Origin: JAIVHC01 sp049975505
GTDB taxonomy: Bacteria > Desulfobacterota > Desulfuromonadia > Desulfuromonadales > Desulfuromonadaceae
Assembly: GCA_049975505.1 (NCBI GenBank)
Contig: JBNGCY010000050.1
Span: 1 to 19,588 of the forward strand
Length of the DNA stretch: 19,588 nucleotides
Direction of reading: 5' to 3'
Shown here piece after piece: positions 13,938 through 19,588 of the stretch (position 1 is its first letter; every line of letters begins with the position of its first letter). The position numbers were made by a program, and so were the translations under genes. The notes beneath the pieces were generated by a model. The model was not told the DNA's origin, searched no databases, and saw only the letters and a program-made list of their open reading frames with translations.

Positions 13938-15473
13938 TCAGCGCTTGAGATTGATCAGCTCTCCGAGGAGTTCATCGGTGGTGGTGATAATCTTCGAGTT
14001 TGCCTGAAAACCGCGCTGGGTGGTGATCATCTTGACAAACTCCTGGGCGAGATCGACGTTCGACATCTCGAGGGAGTTGGTGAAGATCTTACCTACCCCG
14101 GACCCCACGGTACCGATAACCGGAGTACCGGACTCATCCGTAGCCTCGTAGAGGTTATTGCCCACCTTGGTGAGCCCCAGAGGGTTGGAAAATTTCGCCA
14201 GGGCTATTCTGGCAAGCTTGCGCGGCTCCCCATTGGAGTAGTTGCCCAGGATATTCCCATCTCCGTCGATGGACAAACTCACCAGGGTACCGGTGGCATA
14301 TCCATCCTGTGACTGGGAGATTACGTCCGATTCACTGGAGTACTGGGTGGCGCCGAAAACAAAATCAATAGTCTGTCCTGCATCGGATTCATTATTCCAC
14401 GCCAATGCATCTGCTAGGGTAGGTACCGTAGGAGCCAAAACCCCTTCAAACTTTTCCGTATCTGTGGTTAAAGGGTATGGTTCTGCTGCTGTACTGGTGG
14501 TCTCGTAGAGATTGCCATCAGCATCGTATGCTCTATAATCATCTACAGTGCCATCTCCATTAAAATCATAATTATCTGATGCCTGCCAATTTGCTGCACT
14601 TATAGTTCCACCAGCATATATGCTATCGCTGGTGTCCTTTACATTTACCAGACGGCCTCCTGTATCAAAGGTGAGCATACTTCTACCTACTTCAGCCCAC
14701 TCAGAAACATCGGTGTTCCACCCTTCAATTTCGGCACCACTCACAACCGTATGTGATTCCCATTGCATATACCCATCTGGATTCCCTTCCGGGTCAAGTT
14801 TGTTGAAATATGTAGTAACCAGATGCTCACGCCCTAATGAATCAAAAATACGTACCGAAGAAGCATAATTGCTTGTACCGGATGGATCCTGAATATCAAA
14901 TGATGACGGTGATGTAGTGGTAGCATTAATTTCATATCCGCCTAAAAATGGCGCATTGGCATTGAGATTAGTCATTAAATTAACGGTTTCGGTCTTCTTT
15001 GCGGGAGCAAAGGTCTTGGTCTCAATCTGCAAATCGGTGACATCCCCCATGATTTCACCGGTTTGTTCATCGAGATAATACCCCTGCACCGCAAACCCTT
15101 CAGGGTTGACCAGGGTTCCTTCTTCATTGAAGTTGAATGCGCCGGCACGGGTATAGTTGGTGGTACCGGTTTCCGGGTCGCTCACCATGAAAAAACCCGG
15201 CCCTTCAATGGCGAGATCGGTGTTGGATTCGGTGTTCTCAAAGGTGCCCTGGCTGAAGATGTTATCTACGCTGGAAAGCCCGACCCCGCGCCCTACCTGC
15301 GACGTGCCACCGGAACCGGAGACGGAGGCGGAAAGCATATCGGAAAACACGCTGCGGCTGGACTTAAATCCGATGGTGTTGCTGTTGGCGATATTGTTGC
15401 CCAGTACGGTCATGGCGTTGCCGTTGGCATTGAGACCACTTACGCCGGTGTAGAGTGAACTCTGAATTCCCAT
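13938..15473 (-). CDS. flgE: Flagellar hook protein FlgE, enlarged
   Basis: A 511-residue hook subunit, about 100 residues longer than enteric FlgE. The N-terminal axial domain is at 1-75 (GVSGLNANGNAMTVLGNNIA, then SNTIGFKSSRSVFSDML). The FlgE/F/G core follows (LAIEGPGFFMVSDPE, 87-101), then the outer D2/D3 domains. The C-terminal FlgE signature runs through SIDGDGNILGNYSNGEPRKL (401-420), NSLEMSNVDLAQEFVKMITT and the closing coiled stretch. Residues about 180-350 are a variable insert with acidic loops (DFNGDGTVDD at 303-312, DADGN at 317-321) that resemble calcium-binding loops. The DNA there is clearly AT-richer than the ends of the gene. The ATG has a strong GAGGAGG site. Confidence 0.95.
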   Translation of the reverse strand: MGIQSSLYTGVSGLNANGNAMTVLGNNIANSNTIGFKSSRSVFSDMLSASVSGSGGTSQVGRGVGLSSVDNIFSQGTFENTESNTDLAIEGPGFFMVSDPETGTTNYTRAGAFNFNEEGTLVNPEGFAVQGYYLDEQTGEIMGDVTDLQIETKTFAPAKKTETVNLMTNLNANAPFLGGYEINATTTSPSSFDIQDPSGTSNYASSVRIFDSLGREHLVTTYFNKLDPEGNPDGYMQWESHTVVSGAEIEGWNTDVSEWAEVGRSMLTFDTGGRLVNVKDTSDSIYAGGTISAANWQASDNYDFNGDGTVDDYRAYDADGNLYETTSTAAEPYPLTTDTEKFEGVLAPTVPTLADALAWNNESDAGQTIDFVFGATQYSSESDVISQSQDGYATGTLVSLSIDGDGNILGNYSNGEPRKLARIALAKFSNPLGLTKVGNNLYEATDESGTPVIGTVGSGVGKIFTNSLEMSNVDLAQEFVKMITTQRGFQANSKIITTTDELLGELINLKR

Positions 15474-15552
15474 GTTATCCTCCTCGAAAGCACGGCAGAC
15501 TGTCCGTGTTCTGTGGGCCCCCTGCTGTTGAGGACCGGCCCGGTGTTAAAAA

Positions 15553-15948
15553 TCAAGCAATAATTGCGCTATCAATATTGGTAAAGATGTTGCCCTTTAA
15601 CTGCTCTTTATCCGCGACGGTGACTACGGTGTTGTCTTTAACACTCACCACCATGGCGTTGGAATCGAGCAATACAAGTGAATCGCGGCAGCCTTTGGCC
15701 TGCGCCCGGGAAACCGCCTGATTCAGGCGCCCCATGCTCTCGGGACTCAACTCAATCCCGCGACTCTGCATGCGCGCTGCGGCATGCTTCGAAAAAGTGA
15801 CTCCGCCGTTGCGTATCTGCTGCTCAAGCACCACGCCAAAAGCCACCCCCGACCTGCCTGCCCCGCTGCCGCGCTCCGGATTGCGATGTTTGCCAACACT
15901 GGCCGGGGCGCGGATATTCTGCGGTGGGATGTAGATATTCTCAGCCAC
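15553..15948 (-). CDS. Flagellar operon protein, TIGR02530 family
   Basis: A 131-residue conserved flagellar-operon protein, usually found between flgD and flgE as here. The N-terminal 45 residues are variable and basic. The conserved part is about 50-131: GVTFSKHAAARMQSRGIELS (49-68), RLNQAVSRAQAKGCRDSLVL (74-93), then VSVKDNTVVTV and a GNIFTNIDSAII tail. No catalytic motif was recognised; its role is unknown, possibly in hook assembly. The start is GTG at 15948, one base after the flgD stop, with GGGGG seven bases upstream. A 79-base spacer containing a weak CACGG/CCGTG hairpin separates it from flgE. Confidence 0.85.
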   Translation of the reverse strand: MAENIYIPPQNIRAPASVGKHRNPERGSGAGRSGVAFGVVLEQQIRNGGVTFSKHAAARMQSRGIELSPESMGRLNQAVSRAQAKGCRDSLVLLDSNAMVVSVKDNTVVTVADKEQLKGNIFTNIDSAIIA

Positions 15949-15949
15949 A

Positions 15950-16609
15950 TCAATACCCCCTTACGCTTTCAATTTCCGCAAGTTTAAATGTACCTGAATC
16001 GGTAACCAGCATATCGGTGCCATCGACCATGTCCACCCCGATAACCTTACTCTGCACCAGAGGATGCGCCGCGACCGGATCTTCGCCGTTAAATGCCGAA
16101 ATGGCGACACTGTACTTACCCTCTGGCAGCTGATTGCCGCTGTCGCCCATACCGTCCCATTCGAGCATGTGCTGCCCTTCACTCATCTGCGTCAGAGGCT
16201 TGGCCGCAACAGTGTTACCGGCACTATCGCGGATGTAGAGCACTCCCTGCTCGGCGGCTTCGTCCATATTGTAGCCAAGTTTTATGGGCTCCCCGGTAAA
16301 GGTAAAGTCCGAACCTTTGGAGACAATCTCGGTGCCGATCATGGAGAGGGCGGAGAGACGCTGCATCTCCGCAGTACTGCTGCCCATCTCTTCGAGAGAA
16401 GAGTTTATATTGAACAACTGCTCCAGGGAGCTGAACTGCGCCAGCTGCGCGGTAAACTCGGTAGAATCCGCCGGATTCATGGGATCCTGATTCTTGAGTT
16501 GCTCCACCATCAGGGTGAGAAAATCCTCTTTGCCCAGGGCATTGTGCTGCGACATGATACTGCTGCCGCTGTTAGCACTTCCTGAGGTTACACTGGATAT
16601 ATCGGCCAT
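15950..16609 (-). CDS. flgD: Flagellar hook cap / hook assembly protein FlgD
   Basis: A 219-residue hook-cap scaffold needed for FlgE polymerisation. The FlgD N-terminal signature is at 25-64 (LGKEDFLTLMVEQLKNQDPM, then NPADSTEFTAQLAQFSSLEQ). The C-terminal half (about 95-215) is the FlgD Tudor/FnIII-like region, with GQHMLEWDGMGDSGNQLPEG and KYSVAISAFNG. The ATG at 16609 is preferred to a GTG two codons earlier because GAGG then has a usable five-base spacing; the difference is two residues. It starts 32 bases after the fliK stop, and the next gene starts one base after its own stop. Confidence 0.95.
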   Translation of the reverse strand: MADISSVTSGSANSGSSIMSQHNALGKEDFLTLMVEQLKNQDPMNPADSTEFTAQLAQFSSLEQLFNINSSLEEMGSSTAEMQRLSALSMIGTEIVSKGSDFTFTGEPIKLGYNMDEAAEQGVLYIRDSAGNTVAAKPLTQMSEGQHMLEWDGMGDSGNQLPEGKYSVAISAFNGEDPVAAHPLVQSKVIGVDMVDGTDMLVTDSGTFKLAEIESVRGY

Positions 16610-16641
16610 AATCACCTCTACTCTTCAGAATATTTATTCTA

Positions 16642-18318
16642 TCAAACGTGGACGCTCAATCCCCCTGCAGCTGCGGATGCAGGGGTAATTTCGGCAAGTT
16701 CCAGATTGTCAACGCCGCGATCCACGCCAGCTTCAGGGTTGAACGATCCACGCCGGCGTGAAAGATCGTCGTCAGTGTGTGTACCCGCCTGATCGTCGGC
16801 GCGGCTGTCACCCAGACTCACCTGAAAATCCTCCACGGTAACCCCCTGGTCTTCCATAGCAGTGCGCAACCGCGGGAAGTTCTGTTCGAGAATCTCGCGC
16901 ACCTGCTGATTCTGTGCCTGGATCTGGAGTTTGAGCTGGTCTCCTTCCATCACCATGCGGATGTTGAGTTCTCCGAGTTCTTCGGGATGAAGTTTTACCG
17001 TCACCACGCTGCTGTCACCCCGTGCGTGCAGGTTGAGATGCTGAACGGTCTGATCCACCACGCGTGCTGATGGCATGGTCGCCCCGTTTTTCAGACTCAC
17101 CACGCCGGGATCGCCAGCTGTATTGGACACACCAGCCACCTTCTGGGAGGCAGAAAAATCCAGGGCGGCATGATCGCCGCGTGCGTTTGCTCCTTCAGAT
17201 GCTGCCTTCAACCCTGCAGGATCAGCCGAGGGGTTGCTCCCGCCTATAGTGGACTGAGCCTGCCCCGCCAGAATTTTACCCGCTGCACTGCTTTCTCCGT
17301 CAGGAACGGCTGTGGACAGTGTTGCGTCTGTCCGCGCCTGCGCCACAGAGTTCTGCGTGTGCTCCTGCGCACCCGTCCCGGCATTCAAGCGGGGAAAGAG
17401 CGCATCGGAAGGCGCACCGCCGCGCTGACTCTGGCGCTCGCGCAGACTGGAGAATTCGGTGGATTTGTTCAGCAGAGCGGCAAAGCGCGGGTCATCCACC
17501 CTGGTGGCGGCTCTGAAATTCTCGTTGTCCTTCTCGGCACGCAGGACAAAGCCATCCACAACCTGAGGCTGTTTTAACTGCCCCGCTTCATCCGGTATTT
17601 GTGCTCCCTGGTGTGAGTGACGCAGAGCCTGCTCAACCTGTGCAAGAAGTTCCGTCAGCTTCCCCTGTGCTTGAGGCGCGCTCTCAGTGCGGGGAAAGCC
17701 CCCCGATTTATGGGCTGCCTTCACCTGCGCGAGGATCTCCTGCAGCTTTTGTATCCCGGCTTTATCCAGCTTCAACTCAGAAGACAGATTTTCTGCCTCC
17801 GGAGCTGTGCCGGTACGCAGAATTTCCTGCAGCTTTTCTGCCAGTTTACTTCCGCCCGGGGTCTGCTCCAGAAGTTGGCCGATCGCTTTCAGATTATATC
17901 GCAGCTCTGCATGCGCTTCGCTCTTTCTCCCCACACTCGAACTGTCGGAATAGTGAGCCTGCGCGCCAGCAGTGCCTGCCTCGGGAGCACGCACCCGACC
18001 TTTGCTGCCCGCTTCGGCGGATTCGGTCTCTTTGCTATGTCCACTGACTGCCGCACCTGCCAGCTCTTCGTTCCTTTCGGAACCTTCCTGCTGCGGGCAT
18101 AAGACATCAGTGTTTTCGCGCGTCTGACTTCTCTCAGCCTCTGCGTCTTTCCGGTGATGTACTGCCGTTTTATCAGTATGAGTACGCGCCCCGGCGGCGC
18201 GCATAGCCGGCTCAAACGCGGAATGTTCCTCCCTGGAAGTGCCGGAACCCGATCCCGGCTGTGGTCTGCCCCCCGAACCCGATATCTGCGTGTGATGCAT
18301 AAATGGTAAAGTCTGCAT
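16642..18318 (-). CDS. fliK: Flagellar hook-length control protein FliK
   Basis: A 558-residue secreted molecular ruler, long for the family. The N-terminal ~410 residues are low-complexity and hydrophilic (Ala, Gly, Ser, Gln, Glu rich), with scattered amphipathic segments such as LTELLAQVEQALRH and IQKLQEILAQVKAAH. The compact C-terminal Flg_hook domain (about 419-505) has the signature LHPEELGELNIRM (443-455) and is the part known to contact FlhB and trigger the specificity switch. A Ser/Asp/Arg tail follows. The ATG at 18318 has GGGG six bases upstream. The greater length may relate to the larger FlgE and a longer hook, but that is inference. Confidence 0.9.
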   Translation of the reverse strand: MQTLPFMHHTQISGSGGRPQPGSGSGTSREEHSAFEPAMRAAGARTHTDKTAVHHRKDAEAERSQTRENTDVLCPQQEGSERNEELAGAAVSGHSKETESAEAGSKGRVRAPEAGTAGAQAHYSDSSSVGRKSEAHAELRYNLKAIGQLLEQTPGGSKLAEKLQEILRTGTAPEAENLSSELKLDKAGIQKLQEILAQVKAAHKSGGFPRTESAPQAQGKLTELLAQVEQALRHSHQGAQIPDEAGQLKQPQVVDGFVLRAEKDNENFRAATRVDDPRFAALLNKSTEFSSLRERQSQRGGAPSDALFPRLNAGTGAQEHTQNSVAQARTDATLSTAVPDGESSAAGKILAGQAQSTIGGSNPSADPAGLKAASEGANARGDHAALDFSASQKVAGVSNTAGDPGVVSLKNGATMPSARVVDQTVQHLNLHARGDSSVVTVKLHPEELGELNIRMVMEGDQLKLQIQAQNQQVREILEQNFPRLRTAMEDQGVTVEDFQVSLGDSRADDQAGTHTDDDLSRRRGSFNPEAGVDRGVDNLELAEITPASAAAGGLSVHV

Positions 18319-18363
18319 AATCCACCCCGTATATAGTTTTATCCCAGGTTTATCCTGTATATG

Positions 18364-18412
18364 CTTTGTATAATGACGGGCTTTGTATAATGACGGCTTG
18401 TATAAATGGCAG
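18364..18412. repeat. Three short tandem repeats upstream of fliK
   Basis: CTTTGTATAATGACGGG (18364-18380) is followed directly by CTTTGTATAATGACGG (18381-18396) and a degenerate CTTGTATAAATGGCAG (18397-18412). Units are 16-17 bp, and each has a TATAAT- or TATAAA-like core. They lie in the 141-base spacer between the MotE-like gene and fliK. Downstream towards fliK the minus strand has GGATAAA twice, 11 bases apart, just before the start region. They could be binding sites, promoter-like boxes or slippage-prone repeats. Confidence 0.75.
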
Positions 18413-18459
18413 GGAGTACATGCGACCTGTCGACCTCAGCAGCGCGCGGATGCGGTTGT

Positions 18460-18966
18460 TCAGTCCCGATCGAGGGTTGAATACGCTTTGCTGATGCGGG
18501 CGGCCTTCTCGCCTTCCATGTTCTCCAGCACCGCTCCGGCGCTGCGCGCCTTCATTCCTCCAAGTATCCCCACCGCAAGCTCTGTATCCACCTCAAGAAG
18601 AATCTGCGCCGCCTGGGCAGAAGCCATGCGGTTGTACATCTGGCTGAGCTGGCTGACACGTTCCTGCTCGCGTGCATCCTTCTCCGCGAGCATCTCTTCG
18701 AGGCGGCGGCTCAGCTCTTCCATCTGTTCGAGCTTCTTATCGACTTCAGCCTCAAGGATGTTTAGCTCCAGTTCACGTTTGCGCAGATCTTTCTCTTTTT
18801 CCTCCAGGCGCTCGCGGCTCTCCTTGAATTCTGTGAGCAGACGCCGCTCTTCCACCGAAGTGATAGGCTCGACGCCGGTTTCGGCATCCTGAGCCGTCAC
18901 GCCCGATGTCACTATAATCATAAGAGAAACAACCAGGCTGGAGATAATCAGGGTGCGAACATTCAT
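18460..18966 (-). CDS. MotE/YlxF-like secreted coiled-coil protein (MgtE N-domain-like)
   Basis: A 168-residue protein with an N-terminal membrane or signal helix (about 5-21, TLIISSLVVSLMIIVTS, possible cleavage after VTA). A long, highly charged coiled coil follows (about 38-105, KESRERLEEKEKDLRKRELE). The C-terminal MgtE-N-like helical domain (about 108-165) includes MYNRMASAQAAQILLEVDTE and AVGILGGMKARSAGAVLENM. This architecture and the place between fliJ and fliK match MotE and YlxF, which act in the periplasm with the stator or in motility. The start overlaps fliJ by 4 bases (ATGA). The 141-base gap to fliK is unusually large for this operon. Confidence 0.82.
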   Translation of the reverse strand: MNVRTLIISSLVVSLMIIVTSGVTAQDAETGVEPITSVEERRLLTEFKESRERLEEKEKDLRKRELELNILEAEVDKKLEQMEELSRRLEEMLAEKDAREQERVSQLSQMYNRMASAQAAQILLEVDTELAVGILGGMKARSAGAVLENMEGEKAARISKAYSTLDRD

Positions 18967-19403
18967 ACATTATCCTTAAAACAGCGCAGGATCGTCATTT
19001 CATCGAGTTCGTTCATCTCTTTGCGTTTCAGTTCCTGCTCTATTTCGGCAAGCCTCTTCTCTTTGAGTTTAGCAAGCAGGTGTTTATTTTTACTTGCTTC
19101 TGCAAGTTCTTCTCGGCACTGGCGGGTAAAATCTTGAGCTTTTCTGTGTTCCCACTCGAGGCTGGTCAGATACTGACGCTGGTGCTCGATGCGGTTTTCA
19201 TACAGCATGAATTCGTGACTGAGCATCCCTTTGCTCTGGCGTTCTTCATATTCAAGACCTAACGTCTCCAACTGCTCGCGGGCATCAAGGATACGCCCTG
19301 CAATCTCCTGTTCCCGGGTGACGGCTCCGGTGAGCTTCTGGTGGGCCAGATCTTCAAGGCGCTGGCGGTGATCGAGAACGACCTGCAATTTAAACGATTT
19401 CAT
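18963..19403 (-). CDS. fliJ: Flagellar export ATPase stalk/chaperone-escort protein FliJ
   Basis: A 146-residue, almost wholly alpha-helical, charged protein that forms an antiparallel coiled coil inside the FliI ATPase ring and cycles export chaperones. The N-terminus KSFKLQVVLDHRQRLEDLAH fits the family pattern (FxLqxvLdyR), and heptad-like spacing runs to the end. The ATG at 19403 is chosen over a TTG three codons earlier because AAAGG lies nine bases upstream at good spacing. The gene for FliI would be expected upstream but is not in this window. The stop overlaps the MotE-like gene. Confidence 0.88.
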   Translation of the reverse strand: MKSFKLQVVLDHRQRLEDLAHQKLTGAVTREQEIAGRILDAREQLETLGLEYEERQSKGMLSHEFMLYENRIEHQRQYLTSLEWEHRKAQDFTRQCREELAEASKNKHLLAKLKEKRLAEIEQELKRKEMNELDEMTILRCFKDNV

Positions 19404-19438
19404 ACAGTACAACCTTTCCCTTCATACCACGGCAGGAT

Positions 19439-19588
19439 TCACGTCAACTCATATACAATAAATGCTGTCATTATGGAATCAATACGGATTTGAAACTGCA
19501 GTGAGCGCGGATCGGCGCCCGGCGGGAGGAACTTAACCAGGAGCCTGTCGACAGACTTCCAGCTATGCTGTAAAATATACCAAGCTAT
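19439..19588 (-). other. Open frame running off the right edge, possible 3' end of an upstream gene
   Basis: Reading the minus strand inward from the window edge, one frame stays open for 49 codons and ends in TGA at 19439-19441, 35 bases before the fliJ start. The end of the translation reads DSIMTAFIVYELT. The other two minus frames close within 8 codons of the edge. It does not resemble the C-terminus of FliI as I know it, and I cannot identify it. A weak promoter-like pair (TTGATT and TATTGT, 16 apart) lies inside it. It may be chance or a real gene end. Confidence 0.25.

Noticed and set aside
19545..19554. CTGTCGACAG 10-bp palindrome
   Set aside because: Short, not repeated in full elsewhere, and no positional reason to call it an operator.
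1..19588. CRISPR array, tRNA, rRNA, insertion sequence or phage genes
   Set aside because: No regularly spaced repeats of CRISPR type, no transposase or integrase motifs and no structural RNA signatures were seen.

Overview
This window is one dense block of flagellar genes, all on the minus strand and so transcribed from high to low coordinates. Twenty-two protein genes are recognisable. In transcription order they are fliJ, a MotE/YlxF-like gene, fliK, flgD, a conserved flagellar-operon gene (TIGR02530 type), flgE, motA, motB, fliL, fliM, fliN, fliO, fliP, fliQ, fliR, flhB, flhA, flhF, flhG, fliA, a SwrB/DUF2802-like membrane protein, and flgF. No tRNA, rRNA, CRISPR array, transposase or phage gene was seen.

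The organism is a motile, diderm (Gram-negative-type) bacterium. Base composition is moderately GC-rich, Shine-Dalgarno sites are strong, and GTG/TTG starts are common. The gene order resembles the large fla operons of spirochaetes and Firmicutes (flgD-flgE-motA-motB-fliL-fliM...flhA-flhF-flhG, then a sigma-28 gene followed by a SwrB-like gene). It is unlike the scattered arrangement of enteric bacteria. A deep-branching lineage such as Chrysiogenota (Desulfurispirillum-like) or a deltaproteobacterium-like group would fit, but that placement is recollection and inference, held with low confidence.

Layout from the 5' end of transcription. 19588-16642: export-apparatus stalk protein FliJ, a secreted coiled-coil MotE-like protein, and the hook-length ruler FliK, with a short tandem-repeat array just upstream of fliK. 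16609-13938: hook construction (FlgD cap, a TIGR02530 protein, hook protein FlgE). FlgE carries an AT-rich central insertion with calcium-binding-like loops. 13937-13693: a non-coding break with a strong inverted repeat (probable terminator) and promoter-like sequence, at the place where flbD normally lies. 13692-12131: stator MotA/MotB. 12130-11879: a spacer with a palindromic mobile-type repeat. 11878-4465: FliL, rotor/switch proteins FliM and FliN, the export gate FliO-P-Q-R-FlhB, and FlhA, mostly overlapping or abutting. 4475-970: number and placement regulators FlhF and FlhG, sigma factor FliA and the SwrB-like protein, all overlapping or nearly touching. 850-125: rod protein FlgF, followed at the window edge by a second copy of the palindromic repeat.

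The genes cover the inner parts of one machine: export gate, switch, stator, rod, hook and length control, plus the regulators that set flagellar number (FlhG), site (FlhF) and late gene expression (FliA). The parts that look least routine are the two intra-operon palindromic elements, the FlgE insertion, the fliK-upstream repeats, the missing flbD and the SwrB-like gene after fliA.
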